A stretch of DNA of 64,000 nucleotides. Origin: Cupriavidus taiwanensis LMG 19424 (GTDB lineage Bacteria > Pseudomonadota > Gammaproteobacteria > Burkholderiales > Burkholderiaceae). The stretch is from the NCBI RefSeq assembly GCF_000069785.1, contig NC_010530.1, forward strand, positions 676,001 through 740,000, written 5' to 3'. The notes beneath the pieces were generated by a model. That model was given only the letters and a program-made list of their open reading frames with translations. It was not told where the DNA came from and ran no database searches. Position 1 is the first letter of the stretch, and each line of letters starts with the position of its first letter. Positions 1-9,103 of the stretch are shown here, one piece after another. The translations under genes were made by a program, and so were the position numbers.

Positions 1-302
1 AATATGTCGTGTCCGGTCAGATTGCGGAATTTGCCGTGGTGGTGGCCGATGCCTGGCAGGGACAGGGGCTGGGCCGGCGCCTGATCGCCAGGCTGTGCGA
101 GCTGGCGCGCGCGGCCGGCCTGCATGGCCTGCGCGGCGACGTGCTCAGCGAGAACCGGCGCATGCTGGCGATCCTGAAGGGACTGGGTTTTGCCAGCCGC
201 CGCAATCCGCAGGACAGCTACCTGCATGAAGTCACGCTGGCGCTGGCGCAGCCGGCGCGCAGCGCGCAACGGCTGCCGGCGGACTGGTTCAGCGCGCGCT
301 GA
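1..302 (+). CDS. GNAT-family N-acetyltransferase, C-terminal part
   Basis: This is the 3' end of a gene that enters from the left edge of the window. The reading frame is open from the first bases (codons begin at base 3) and stops at 302. The visible part carries the acetyl-CoA binding signature of GNAT enzymes, VADAWQGQGLGRRL, which fits the Q/R-x-x-G-x-G/A pattern, and then the usual ...LRGDVLSENRRML and LGF segments of the last strands. It would transfer an acetyl group from acetyl-CoA to an amine. The substrate cannot be told because the N-terminal half is missing. The GTG at base 9 lies inside the domain, so it is not the start. Confidence 0.8.
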   Translation, partial: YVVSGQIAEFAVVVADAWQGQGLGRRLIARLCELARAAGLHGLRGDVLSENRRMLAILKGLGFASRRNPQDSYLHEVTLALAQPARSAQRLPADWFSAR

Positions 303-322
303 GCTGACACAAGCTTTGCACC

Positions 323-1270
323 TCAGGCTTCCCGTTTGCCGCGCGAAGTGATGGTGCAGCCGACCGAGGCCGTGATGATGCTGGCGATCGCCAGCCACTG
401 CACCGGGCTCAGCTGCTCATGCAGGAACACCAGCCCGGCGAGCGCGCCCATGGCGGGCTCCATGCTCAGCAGGATGCCGAAGGTGCGCCGGTGCAGGCGC
501 TTGAGGGCAACCATCTCGAGCGAATACGGAATCGCGCTCGACAGGATGCCGACCGCCAGTCCGAACAGCAGCAGCGTCGGACTGAACATCGCGGTGCCCG
601 CATGCGCGACCCCGAACGGGAGCACCACCAGCGCGGCCATGGTCAGCCCCAGCGAGGTCGCCTGCCCGCCATGGGCGTTGCCCGCCATCTGCCCGAACAC
701 GATATACAGCGCCCAGCCCACGCCCGCCGCCAGCGCATAGCCGATGCCGACCGGATCGAGCGTGCCGGCGGCATCGCCGACCGGCAACAACAGCAGCAGC
801 CCGGTCACGGCGAAGGCAATCCACAGGAAATCGATCGCGCGCCGCGACGACAGCACCGCCACTGCCAGTGGCCCGGTGAACTCGATCGCAATTGCCAGCC
901 CCAGCGGAATGGTCCGCAGCGACATGTAGAACAGCAGGTTGGTGGCGCCCAGCGCCGCACCATACAGCGCGATCGCGCGCGCGTTGGCGCGCGTCAGCGG
1001 CATGCGCCACGGGCGCCAGACGCACAGCAGGATCAGCGCGGAAAAACTGACCCGCAGCGCCGTGGTGCCTTGCGCGCCCAGCGCGGAGAACAGGCTCTTG
1101 GCAAACGAGGTGCCGATGCACAGCGAGGCCATCGAGCCGGTCAGGGCCAGTACGGCAATCAGGGTCGAGTGGCGATGGGAGGCAACGTGCTGCAAGGTCG
1201 GGTCCTGTATGAATGGTGAGGCCTGCGCGAAGGCTGCCGCATCATGCGGCAAGCGCGGCGCGGGCGCCAT
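323..1270 (-). CDS. EamA/DMT-family inner-membrane exporter (RhtA-like)
   Basis: The 315-residue protein has about ten hydrophobic segments arranged as two EamA repeats, the pattern of drug/metabolite transporters. The segments SLRTIPLGLAIAIEFTGP and the ending EQLSPVQWLAIASIITASVG resemble RhtA, the threonine/homoserine exporter, so amino-acid or small-metabolite efflux is the best guess. The first 30 residues are polar and lie before the first membrane segment. The ATG at 1270 has no clear ribosome site, so the true start may be further in. The gene is convergent with the acetyltransferase on its left and follows the Fur-family gene in the same direction with a 59-bp gap. The substrate is not known. 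Confidence 0.8.
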   Translation of the reverse strand: MAPAPRLPHDAAAFAQASPFIQDPTLQHVASHRHSTLIAVLALTGSMASLCIGTSFAKSLFSALGAQGTTALRVSFSALILLCVWRPWRMPLTRANARAIALYGAALGATNLLFYMSLRTIPLGLAIAIEFTGPLAVAVLSSRRAIDFLWIAFAVTGLLLLLPVGDAAGTLDPVGIGYALAAGVGWALYIVFGQMAGNAHGGQATSLGLTMAALVVLPFGVAHAGTAMFSPTLLLFGLAVGILSSAIPYSLEMVALKRLHRRTFGILLSMEPAMGALAGLVFLHEQLSPVQWLAIASIITASVGCTITSRGKREA

Positions 1271-1329
1271 ATACAGGTGGGCATTGGCCGCTCAGTACAG
1301 TTGCGTCCCGCCGCGGCCCAGGGCGCGGT

Positions 1330-1752
1330 TCAGTGGTCCCGTGCCGCCGCCTTGCGCCGCTTGCCGGGCTTGCCGGCGCAATCCGGGCAGCGCCCCAGCA
1401 GGGTCAGTTCGTGATGCTCCACCAGGAAGCCGGGCGGCGTGATCTCTTCCAGGTGGCCGGGGCATCCTTCCAGCGGAAACACGCGGTCGCACGTCAGGCA
1501 CTGGAAGTAGTGGCGATGCGTCACCGCGCCCGGTTCCTCCGCCAGCTCGTACCGGTCCGCCTGGCCGGGCAATTCCACCGCGTGCACCTGCGCATCGTCG
1601 AGCAGGGCACGGAGATTGCGATAGACCGTGGCCAGGCCCAGGGACGGCACCTGGCGCTGGGCCGCGGCCAGGATCTCGGCCGGGCTCAGCGGCCGGCCGG
1701 CTTCGCGCAGTGCCTCGATCACGGCGCCGCGTTGACGGGTCATGCGTTCCAT
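1330..1752 (-). CDS. Fur-family metal-responsive repressor
   Basis: The 140-residue protein has the Fur-family layout. An N-terminal winged helix (about residues 5-75) contains the typical LGLATVYRNLRALLD recognition segment, and a C-terminal dimerisation part has a metal-binding HRHYFQCLTC and a second GRCPDC motif, giving two CxxC pairs for a structural zinc. The short length and the two CxxC pairs would suit Zur or a Fur paralogue equally well. The divergent neighbour is a siderophore-type TonB receptor, and a Fur-like palindrome (1764-1785) lies between the two starts. Iron-responsive control of itself and of the receptor is therefore the simplest reading. Confidence 0.85.
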   Translation of the reverse strand: MERMTRQRGAVIEALREAGRPLSPAEILAAAQRQVPSLGLATVYRNLRALLDDAQVHAVELPGQADRYELAEEPGAVTHRHYFQCLTCDRVFPLEGCPGHLEEITPPGFLVEHHELTLLGRCPDCAGKPGKRRKAAARDH

Positions 1753-1763
1753 GCCTAGAATCT

Positions 1764-1785
1764 TAGTGAGAATCTATTATCATTA
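1764..1785. promoter_or_regulatory. Fur-box-like palindrome between fur-type gene and TonB receptor
   Basis: The half-sites TAGTGAGAAT (1764-1773) and ATTATCATTA (1776-1785) form an inverted repeat with a 2-bp centre, matching at 8 of 10 positions. The right half agrees closely with the classical Fur consensus GATAATGATAATCATTATC. The site sits 12 bp upstream of the Fur-family start and well upstream of the receptor start chosen here, the normal place for an iron-repressed operator serving both genes. Confidence 0.65.
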
Positions 1786-1911
1786 ATGAGTCGCCGCGGT
1801 TTGCCAGTCGGATGGCCGCCGCGGCGACTCGTTTTTTTCGGGGTGTTTCTTATGCTGCTTGCGCAGCCCAGCCGTGCCCGGCACCCGGTGCCGCTCTCGT
1901 TCCTGCACGTG

Positions 1912-4023
1912 ATGTTCCGGCCGGTGCCGGCCCGGCGGCCGCTGGCCGTCATGATGCTGGCGATGTCCGGCCTGGCCGACGCGGCGGAACCCGCGCAGGC
2001 CTCCGATATTACGCTGCCGGCCGTATCGGTGACCGGCACGGCCACCGCATCATACAACCCGCCCGATGCCTCGGGCGCGACCCGCACCGACACGCCGCTG
2101 CGGGAGATCCCGCAATCGGTGCGCGTGGTGCCGCGCGCCATGCTCGACGACATCGCCGCGACCCGCTTCGACCAGACTTTCGACTACGTCAGCGGCGTGG
2201 CGCGCCAGAACAACTTCGGCGGACTGTGGGACAACTTTGCCATGCGCGGCTTCACCGGCAACGAGAACACCGGCGCCGGCTACCTGGTCAACGGTTTCGC
2301 CGCCAACCGCGGCTATACCGCGCCGCTGGACGCCGCCACCATCGACCGCGTCGAGGTGCTCAAGGGCCCCACCTCATCGTTGTACGGCAGCAGCGAACCC
2401 GGCGGGACCTTCAACGTGGTCACGCGCCAGCCGCAGTTCCGGCCCGCGCAGCGCTACGGCTTCGAGCTGGGCACGCGCGACGGCTACCGCGCCACCGCCG
2501 ACGTCACCGGTCCGCTGGGCGAGGACATCGCCGGCCGGCTGATCGCGGTGGCCGATCACCAGGGCAGCACGCGCGACTTCATCCACAGCCAGCGCTACCT
2601 GGTCGCGCCGTCGTTCACGTGGATGCTCGGCAACGACACCATCCTGCAGTACGCGGCGGAATTCCAGCGCTACACCACGCCGATGGACCGCGGCGTGGTG
2701 GCCGTCAACGGCCAGCTGGGCCGCATCCCGCGCTCGCGCTTCCTGGGCGAGCCAGGCGACGGCAGCCTGCGTCTGGACAGCCAGTCGCACCAGGTCAGCG
2801 TGGAGCACCAGTTCTCGCCGCAGTGGAAGGGCAGGCTGGCCGTGTCATACCGCGGCGGCGCGCTGGCGGGGCACTCGAGCGAGGCCAGCTCGCTCGCCGC
2901 CGATGGCCGCACGCTATGGCGCCAGCACCGCTACCGCGATTTCCAGTCCGACGATGTCGCGCTGCAGGCCAGCGTGACCGGCAAGTTCAGCACCGGCCTG
3001 GCCGCGCATGAACTGCTGCTGGGCGTCGATGCCTACCGCTTCGGCAATACCATGGCGATCCTGCGCAAGAATCCCAGCGCCGCGGCACCGTATGCGATCG
3101 ATATCTACAACCCGGTCTATGGCCAGCCGGCGCCGCCGCTGGCCTGGAACATGGACACCTACGAGCGCCAGCACAATGTCGGCGCCTACGTGCAGGACCA
3201 GATCAGCCTGGGCGAGCGCTGGCGCGTGCTGGCCGGCGTGCGCTTCGACAGCTTCAGCCAGTCGCTGGACGACCACCTGCGCGGCACCCGCACCACGCAG
3301 CACCACAATGCGGTGTCGCCGCGCGTGGGCGTGAGCTACCTGGCCAGCAACAACCTGTCGCTGTTTGCCAATGCCAGCCAGTCGTTCCGCCCCAATGCCG
3401 GCACCGACGCCGCCGGCCAGCCGTTCGACCCCGAGCGCGGCCGCGCGCTTGAGGCCGGCATCAAGTTCGACAGCGATGATCGCCGCACCGGCGCCACGCT
3501 GGCGGTGTTCGAGATCCGCAAGCGCAATGTGCTGGCCGCCGACCCCGCCGATCCGTCGTTCTACCTCGCCGCCGGTGAAGCACGCAGCCGCGGCGTCGAG
3601 CTCGACGTGGCGGGGCAGCTTGGCACGCACTGGCGCGTCTCGGGCAGCTTCGCGCTGACGGATGCCGAGATCACGCAGGACACCCGCCTGGCTCCCGGCA
3701 CGCCGTTGTCGAACGTGCCGCGCACCAGCGCCAGCCTGCTGGCGATGTATGAAGACGCGGCGCCGGTGGGGCAGCGCTATGGCGCCGGCGCCGGCCTGCG
3801 CTACGTCGGACAGCGCCCGGGCGACGTGCAGGACAGCTTCTCCTTGCCCGCCTACGTGCTGGTGGACCTGCACGGCTACTGGCAATACAGCCGCCACGTG
3901 CGCGTGTCGCTCAACGTCGGCAACCTGTTCGACAAGACCTATTACGCCAGCTCGTACAGCAGCCTGTGGGTGGCGCCGGGCGCGGGCCGCAGCGTGCGGC
4001 TGGGCGTGCAGCTGAGCTACTGA
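1912..4023 (+). CDS. TonB-dependent siderophore receptor
   Basis: This is an outer-membrane ferric-siderophore receptor. After the signal peptide come the TonB box region (DITLPAVSVTG), a plug domain (PLREIPQSVRVVP, the segment VEVLKGPTSSLYGSSEPGG, FNVVTRQP) and a 22-strand barrel ending in the expected C-terminal aromatic (VRLGVQLSY). It is of the FhuE/FpvA-like ferric-siderophore class. An open frame runs back to an ATG at 1786, but that codon touches the Fur box. The ATG at 1912 gives a compact signal peptide (MFRPVPARRP, a hydrophobic core, then ADAA), and 1852 is a third choice, so the start is uncertain. The DUF1624 gene follows after 10 bp and is probably co-transcribed. Iron repression is likely. 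Confidence 0.85.
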   Translation: MFRPVPARRPLAVMMLAMSGLADAAEPAQASDITLPAVSVTGTATASYNPPDASGATRTDTPLREIPQSVRVVPRAMLDDIAATRFDQTFDYVSGVARQNNFGGLWDNFAMRGFTGNENTGAGYLVNGFAANRGYTAPLDAATIDRVEVLKGPTSSLYGSSEPGGTFNVVTRQPQFRPAQRYGFELGTRDGYRATADVTGPLGEDIAGRLIAVADHQGSTRDFIHSQRYLVAPSFTWMLGNDTILQYAAEFQRYTTPMDRGVVAVNGQLGRIPRSRFLGEPGDGSLRLDSQSHQVSVEHQFSPQWKGRLAVSYRGGALAGHSSEASSLAADGRTLWRQHRYRDFQSDDVALQASVTGKFSTGLAAHELLLGVDAYRFGNTMAILRKNPSAAAPYAIDIYNPVYGQPAPPLAWNMDTYERQHNVGAYVQDQISLGERWRVLAGVRFDSFSQSLDDHLRGTRTTQHHNAVSPRVGVSYLASNNLSLFANASQSFRPNAGTDAAGQPFDPERGRALEAGIKFDSDDRRTGATLAVFEIRKRNVLAADPADPSFYLAAGEARSRGVELDVAGQLGTHWRVSGSFALTDAEITQDTRLAPGTPLSNVPRTSASLLAMYEDAAPVGQRYGAGAGLRYVGQRPGDVQDSFSLPAYVLVDLHGYWQYSRHVRVSLNVGNLFDKTYYASSYSSLWVAPGAGRSVRLGVQLSY

Positions 4024-4033
4024 CGAGGGACCG

Positions 4034-5209
4034 ATGATGCCGACACCCTTGGCGCGCACCGGGCCCGGATCGACGCACCGGCTGCTGTCCATCGATGCCC
4101 TGCGCGGGCTGGTGATCCTGATCATGCTGCTGGACCATGTGCGCGACATGTTCTTCCTGCACGTGCCGGTCGCCGATCCGATGGATGTTGCTGCCACCTC
4201 GCCGGCGCTGTTCTTTTCGCGGCTGCTGGCCCACCTGTGCGCACCGGTGTTCATCGCGCTGGCGGGCGTGTCGGCCTGGCTCTACGGCAACGCCGCGCAC
4301 GGCCGCCGCGCGGTCAGCGGCTTCTTGCTCAGGCGCGGCCTGTTCCTGGTGCTGCTGGAGCTGACGCTGGTGGGTTTTGCCTGGACCGGGCGGCTGCCGC
4401 CGCAGGTGATCTACCTGCAGGTGATCTGGGCCATCGGCCTGAGCATGATGGCGCTGGCCGCGCTGGTGTGGCTGCCGCGCGCGGCGCTGGTTGCGCTGGG
4501 CGTTGCACTGGTGGCGGGACACAACCTGCTGAGCCCGCTGCATTTTCCGGCTGACAGTGCGTGGCACGTGCCCTGGGCGATCCTGCATGACCGCACCTGG
4601 CTCGAGCTGGCCGATGGCTTGCGGGTACGCACGTCCTATCCGGTGCTGCCGTGGATTGGTGTGATCGCGCTGGGCTATGCGGCGGGGCCGTGGTTTGCCG
4701 CGACCATGCCTGCCCGCACGCGCCAGCTGAGGCTGACCGCCTGCGGCCTGGCGGGGCTGGCGGGGTTTGCGGGGCTGCGCGCGCTCAACGGCTACGGCCA
4801 GGAGCAGACATGGATGCCCGGCGCGGACGCCCTGCATACCGCGATGAGCTTCCTCAACGTGACCAAGTACCCGCCGTCGCTGCTGTTCCTGCTGCTGACG
4901 CTGGGCACGGGCTGCCTGCTGCTGCTGTGGCTGGAGCGCGCGCAGTGCAGCCGGCCGGCGCGTTGCCTGGCCGTGTTCGGCGCGGTGCCGATGTTCTTCT
5001 ACCTGCTGCACCTGTACGTGCTGCAGGGCCTGTACCAGCTTTGCGTGCACCGCTGGGGACTGAACCAGGGCCGCGTGTTCGGCTTCGACCATGTCTGGCA
5101 GCTGTGGCTGGCGGCAGCAGTGCTGGCGCTGGCGCTGTGGCCGGCAGTGCGCTGGTTCGCGGCGCTGAAGGCGACGCGGCGGGACTGGCGCTGGCTGAAA
5201 TACTTCTGA
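4034..5209 (+). CDS. DUF1624/COG3503 multi-pass membrane protein
   Basis: The 391-residue protein has about ten membrane helices. It opens with the SIDALRGLVILIMLLDHVRD signature of the DUF1624 acyltransferase-like family, which is related to heparan-alpha-glucosaminide N-acetyltransferase and to OpgC/acyltransferase-3 proteins. The conserved Arg and His of LRG...DHVRD are present. The family is thought to move acyl groups across the membrane onto sugars, but the job of this member is unknown. It starts 10 bp after the siderophore receptor, so it probably shares iron control. A role in siderophore acylation or export is only a guess from position. It converges with the outer-membrane factor gene, leaving a 28-bp gap. 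Confidence 0.75.
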   Translation: MMPTPLARTGPGSTHRLLSIDALRGLVILIMLLDHVRDMFFLHVPVADPMDVAATSPALFFSRLLAHLCAPVFIALAGVSAWLYGNAAHGRRAVSGFLLRRGLFLVLLELTLVGFAWTGRLPPQVIYLQVIWAIGLSMMALAALVWLPRAALVALGVALVAGHNLLSPLHFPADSAWHVPWAILHDRTWLELADGLRVRTSYPVLPWIGVIALGYAAGPWFAATMPARTRQLRLTACGLAGLAGFAGLRALNGYGQEQTWMPGADALHTAMSFLNVTKYPPSLLFLLLTLGTGCLLLLWLERAQCSRPARCLAVFGAVPMFFYLLHLYVLQGLYQLCVHRWGLNQGRVFGFDHVWQLWLAAAVLALALWPAVRWFAALKATRRDWRWLKYF

Positions 5210-5237
5210 CCCGCGCCGCGGGCCGCCGCGCGCAGCC

Positions 5238-7100
5238 TCAGCGAGGCGCGGTGGCCACCGGGGCCGGCTGGACCGCCGCCGGAGCAGGTGCCGGCGCCTG
5301 CTGTTGCGAAACGGGTTGCGGCTGCGCGGCGGGCTGTTGCCGCGCGACGGGCTGGGGCTGCGCGACGGGCTGAGGCTGTGCGACGGGCTGAGGCTGCGCG
5401 ACGGGCTGTTGCTGCGCTACGGCCTGCGGCTGTGCCACCGCCTGAGGCCGCGCGACGGCTTGCGGTTGCGCCACAGCCTGAGGTTGCGCGCCGGCCTGGG
5501 GACGCACCGCGGCTTGCGGCCGCGCCGCAGGAGCCGCATTGGGCCCTCCGTTGGCCACTGGCGCGGCCTCGCTCACTTCGCGCCAGCCGCCGCCCAGCGC
5601 CTTGTACAGCGACACGCGGCTGGTCAGGCCGGCCAGCTTGTAGGTGATCAGCGCCTGCTGCGCGGCGTAAAGCTGGCGCTGCGCATCGAACACGCCGAAG
5701 TAGTCGTCCACGCCGTTCTTGAAGCGCATCTCCGACAGCCGCCGGGTTTCGCTGCCTTCGCGCACCAGCGCTTCCTGCGCCTGCACCTGGCGTTCGTAGG
5801 TGGCGCGTGCCGCCATGCTGTCGGCCACTTCGCGGAACGCGGTCTGGATGGTCTTCTCGTAGTTGGCGACGTTGATGTCCTTGCGCACGTTGGCGGCATC
5901 GAGGCCGGCGCGGTTGCGGCCCGCATCGAAGATCGGCACGGTCAGCTGCGGCGCGAAGACCCACGCCATGCCGCCCGAGAACAGCCCCGCCAGGCTGCTG
6001 CTGGCCACGCCCAGCGCTCCGGTGAGCGAGATGCGCGGGAAGAACGCCGCGCGCGCCGCGCCGATATTGGCGTTGGCGGCCTTGAGCCGGTGCTCGGCGT
6101 CGAGGATGTCGGGCCGGCGCACCAGCACGCTGGAGGGCAGCCCTTCGGGGAACTCGCGCATCAGCACGCGCGCGTCGAGCGGATCCGGCGCAGGGGCATT
6201 CGGATTCGCCGGCGCGGCACCGGCATCGAGCACCGACTTGGGCAGCGGCCCGCCGATCAGCAGCGCCAGCGCGTTCTCGTCCTGCGCCACCTGTCGGGTG
6301 TATTGCTCCACGCCCACCTGCGCGGTCTGCACCTGGGTTTGCGCGCGATGCTGGTCCAGCTGCGCCATCGCGCCCACCTGGTGCCCGCGCCGCACCATCT
6401 CCGCCGCGTCCTGCTGCGTCTTGAGCGTGTCCTGCGACAGCTGCAGCAGCGCGCGGTCGGCGCGCAGCGTCAGGTAGGCGTTGGCCACTTCCGCCACCAG
6501 GCTGATCTGCGCGCTGCGGCGCGCCTCTTCGGTGGCCATGTATTCCTCCAGCGCGGCATGCTTGAGGCTGCGCACGCGGCCGAAGAAGTCCAGCTCGAAC
6601 GCGGTCAGGCCGATGCCGGCGTTGTAGGTGGTGATCTGCGGCGACTGTCCCGCCGCGCGCAGCCGTTGCGGCAGGCGCTGCGACACCACGCCGGCACTGC
6701 CTTCCACGGTGGGGAACTGCGCCGCGCGCTGGATCTGGTACAGCGCGCGCGCTTCGTCGATGGCCAGCGTGGCCATGCGCAGGTCGCGGTTGTTGGCCAG
6801 CGCCAGCTCGATCAACTGGCGCAGCTGCGGATCGACAAAGACATCGCGCCAGCCCAGGTCGGCGGCCGAGGGGCCGGGAGGCTGCGCCGGCTGCCCCGGC
6901 TGCGCCGCGCCATTGGCGGGTTTGGCCTGCGAGGTGCGGTAGGCCGCGCCGTCGGGCCATGCCGACGGGATCGGGGCTTCGGGGCGCTGGTACTGCGGCT
7001 CCAGCGTGCACGCGGCAAGCGCCAGTGCCAGCGCGCCAGGCAGCAGAAGGCGTGGCGGCAGGGGGGTACGGCGGCGGCGGGGGCGGGGCAGGCTTCGCAT
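5238..7100 (-). CDS. RND/NodT-type outer-membrane efflux lipoprotein with long Pro/Gln tail
   Basis: This is a TolC/OprM-type outer-membrane channel. The lipobox LALAAC appears near residue 30, followed by the CTLEPQYQRPEAPIPSAW start typical of the NodT subfamily. Two OEP repeats then run to about residue 505 (DLGWRDVFVDPQLRQLIELAL, QLTVPIFDAGRNRAGLD, the last ending LYKALGGGW). Normal family members stop there at about 480-510 residues. This one continues for roughly 110 residues of Pro-Gln-Ala-Val hexads. It is the last gene of the operon that starts with the HlyD-like gene, so it is read as the outer-membrane exit of a polysaccharide machine and not of a drug pump, since no RND pump gene is nearby. 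Confidence 0.88.
   Translation of the reverse strand: MRSLPRPRRRRTPLPPRLLLPGALALALAACTLEPQYQRPEAPIPSAWPDGAAYRTSQAKPANGAAQPGQPAQPPGPSAADLGWRDVFVDPQLRQLIELALANNRDLRMATLAIDEARALYQIQRAAQFPTVEGSAGVVSQRLPQRLRAAGQSPQITTYNAGIGLTAFELDFFGRVRSLKHAALEEYMATEEARRSAQISLVAEVANAYLTLRADRALLQLSQDTLKTQQDAAEMVRRGHQVGAMAQLDQHRAQTQVQTAQVGVEQYTRQVAQDENALALLIGGPLPKSVLDAGAAPANPNAPAPDPLDARVLMREFPEGLPSSVLVRRPDILDAEHRLKAANANIGAARAAFFPRISLTGALGVASSSLAGLFSGGMAWVFAPQLTVPIFDAGRNRAGLDAANVRKDINVANYEKTIQTAFREVADSMAARATYERQVQAQEALVREGSETRRLSEMRFKNGVDDYFGVFDAQRQLYAAQQALITYKLAGLTSRVSLYKALGGGWREVSEAAPVANGGPNAAPAARPQAAVRPQAGAQPQAVAQPQAVARPQAVAQPQAVAQQQPVAQPQPVAQPQPVAQPQPVARQQPAAQPQPVSQQQAPAPAPAAVQPAPVATAPR
5241..5570 (-). repeat. 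In-gene hexapeptide repeat, PQ(A/P)VA(Q/R)
   Basis: The last ~110 codons of the outer-membrane lipoprotein gene are a chain of imperfect 18-bp units coding for PQAVAQ, PQAVAR and PQPVAQ, followed by an Ala-Pro-rich end. The best units lie between about 5310 and 5500. The stretch is very low in complexity and has no charged residues except the occasional Arg. The repeat number may differ between strains. Confidence 0.85.
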
Positions 7101-7139
7101 GGATGGTTCCGGAGAGAGAGAAACAGGGAGCAGCAGGGG

Positions 7140-9101
7140 TCAGCCCACCAGCGCCCGCCGCATGAAGCGCGAGATCGCCAGCTTGGGCCGCCCCTGTCGG
7201 GCAATGTTGTGGGCGGGATCGGTAAACAGCAGCCGGATCAGCGCGTGGCGCGCGGCCATGCCGGCATGCAGCGCGATGCCCAGCAGCTGGCCGTCGCGGC
7301 GTACCACGCGGCATGGGATCCAGCCGGTCTGCGCCAGCCACAGCTCGCCTTCCATGCCAGGGCGGAAGGCTGGCGCCAGTGGCGTGGTCACGGCCACGCC
7401 GTTGCAGGACAGGTCCCTGGTGGTGACGCGGTACTCCCGCCCATCCACGCGCAGCAGCGCCGCGGCATGGTGCGGAAAACGCTCTTCCTTGCGCGGCCGC
7501 GGCAGTTCCACGCACACCAGCAAGGAGGCCAGGTACAGCATCAGCGCAATCCCGGTCCATATGGTGTTGAAGGCCAGGCCTTGCGCATCGGGATCCACCA
7601 TCAGCGCGCGGCCGAGCCCCAGCGCGGAAAACCCCAGCAAGCCGGCGTACAGCGCGGCGAACTTGCCGTGGATCACTAGCTTGGAGCGGTCCAGTCCCTT
7701 GTTGGTGACCTTGAACGGCCGTCCGAACGGCTTGAACATGGCGCTGACCAGCGACGCGGTCACCGCCAGCGCCGCGACGATCTGCGTGACTTCGGTAAAG
7801 ATCGGCAGCGCGCGCTGCCCGGTGATCCAGATGCTGTACGCCCAGTACGCCACCAGCGCGGGCAGGCCATAGGCCAGGAACTGCAGCGGCTCGCCGTACA
7901 GCGTGGAGACGCCGAAGTACCAGTACAGCAGCGGCCCCGCCAGCAGCATCAGCGTGAACGGGCGCGACAGCCAGTGCAGCAGGCCGTGCACGTAGTGCAG
8001 GCGCTGCATCCCGGTGAAGCCGCGTCCGCGCAGCGGACCGTCGGCGGTCAGCGCCACCTGGATCGTGCCCAGCCCCCAGCGGCTGCGCTGGCTGATGTAC
8101 TCGGGCAGGCCCTCGGCGGACAGCCCCACGCTCAGGCGCTCGTTGAGCCAGCGCGTGATATAGCCGTGCGGCAGCAGCCGGTAGGTCAGGTGGATGTCTT
8201 CGGTCACCGTGCCGGTGGGGAAGCCACCGATCAGCTCGATCAGGTCGCGCCGCACCACGAACGACGTGCCGATGCAGAACGCCGCGCCCCAGGCGTCCTT
8301 GGCCGGCTGCATCACGTCGAAGAACGCGCGCTGCTCGTCGACCCAGCATTCGGTGGCGCGCAGGTTGTACTGGATCGGATCGGCGTTGTAGTAGAACTGG
8401 GGTGTCTGCACCACGCCCACGCGCGGGTCGCCGAACAGGCCCACGGTGCGCAGCAGGATGTTGCGATGGGGCGCGAAGTCGGCGTCCAGCACCAGGATGT
8501 ATGGCGCGCCGCCGGCGGCCGCGCTGTGGTGCAGGCCGTTGTTCAGGTTGCCGGCCTTGGCATGCGCGTTGTCCGGGCGCGTCACGTAGTGGGCGCCGAC
8601 GCGTTCGCAGAACTCGCGCAGCCAGTCGCGGCGGGTGTCGTCGAGCACCCAGACGCGGAAGTCCGGGTAGTCGATCGCCAGCGCGGAGACGATGGTCTTC
8701 TCCAGGATCTCCAGGCCTTCGTTGTAGGTGGCGATGAAGATGTCCACCGGCGGCACCTGCCGCGCGCGGCGCAGCGCGGCTTCGCCCGCATCCGCATCGG
8801 GCGTGTGGTTGCTGGTGCGGGACAGCACCACGATCGACAGCAGCGTGTAGGCCAGCGTCATGCACTCGAAGGCAAAGAACACATGGGCCCATACGCTGGC
8901 GAAGGTCATCTGCCAGTCGGGCAGGGTTTCGCGGATGCGCCAGGCCAGGTACACGCCTAGCAGCAGGGCCGTGACGCCGCCGAACAGGATGCGGTCCGCC
9001 GGCCGCTCGTGCCGGCACAGCAGCGACAGCAGCACCATGGCCAGCAGCACGCCGCCGTTGATGACCAGCAGCGTCTGGTTTTCCAGGAAGAGGGTGAACA
9101 T
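7140..9101 (-). CDS. BcsA-like processive glycosyltransferase with C-terminal PilZ domain
   Basis: This 653-residue inner-membrane GT2 synthase has all the processive catalytic motifs: DD at 154-155, DAD at 206-208, TED at 300-302 and QRSRW at 338-342. Helices lie on both sides (about 10-95 and 370-530). A PilZ domain follows with RKEER (537-541, RxxxR) and DLSCNG (563-568, D/NxSxxG), both complete, so c-di-GMP binding is expected. The ATG at 9101 sits 3 bp after the stop of the upstream hydrolase-like gene. No bcsB, bcsC, bcsZ or bcsD is next to it. The partners are an HlyD-like protein and an RND outer-membrane factor, so the product may be a beta-glucan other than plain cellulose. Sinorhizobium BgsA/BgsB (mixed-linkage glucan) is the nearest known logic. 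Confidence 0.88.
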   Translation of the reverse strand: MFTLFLENQTLLVINGGVLLAMVLLSLLCRHERPADRILFGGVTALLLGVYLAWRIRETLPDWQMTFASVWAHVFFAFECMTLAYTLLSIVVLSRTSNHTPDADAGEAALRRARQVPPVDIFIATYNEGLEILEKTIVSALAIDYPDFRVWVLDDTRRDWLREFCERVGAHYVTRPDNAHAKAGNLNNGLHHSAAAGGAPYILVLDADFAPHRNILLRTVGLFGDPRVGVVQTPQFYYNADPIQYNLRATECWVDEQRAFFDVMQPAKDAWGAAFCIGTSFVVRRDLIELIGGFPTGTVTEDIHLTYRLLPHGYITRWLNERLSVGLSAEGLPEYISQRSRWGLGTIQVALTADGPLRGRGFTGMQRLHYVHGLLHWLSRPFTLMLLAGPLLYWYFGVSTLYGEPLQFLAYGLPALVAYWAYSIWITGQRALPIFTEVTQIVAALAVTASLVSAMFKPFGRPFKVTNKGLDRSKLVIHGKFAALYAGLLGFSALGLGRALMVDPDAQGLAFNTIWTGIALMLYLASLLVCVELPRPRKEERFPHHAAALLRVDGREYRVTTRDLSCNGVAVTTPLAPAFRPGMEGELWLAQTGWIPCRVVRRDGQLLGIALHAGMAARHALIRLLFTDPAHNIARQGRPKLAISRFMRRALVG

Positions 9102-9103
9102 CG

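Noticed and set aside
1786..1911. An earlier ATG for the siderophore receptor at 1786
   Set aside because: The codon directly follows the Fur-like box and there is no ribosome site. It would put a long odd sequence before the signal peptide.
5238..7100. The outer-membrane factor as part of a drug efflux pump
   Set aside because: No RND pump gene lies beside it and it is in line with the synthase operon with short gaps. Its assignment to polysaccharide export is still an inference.
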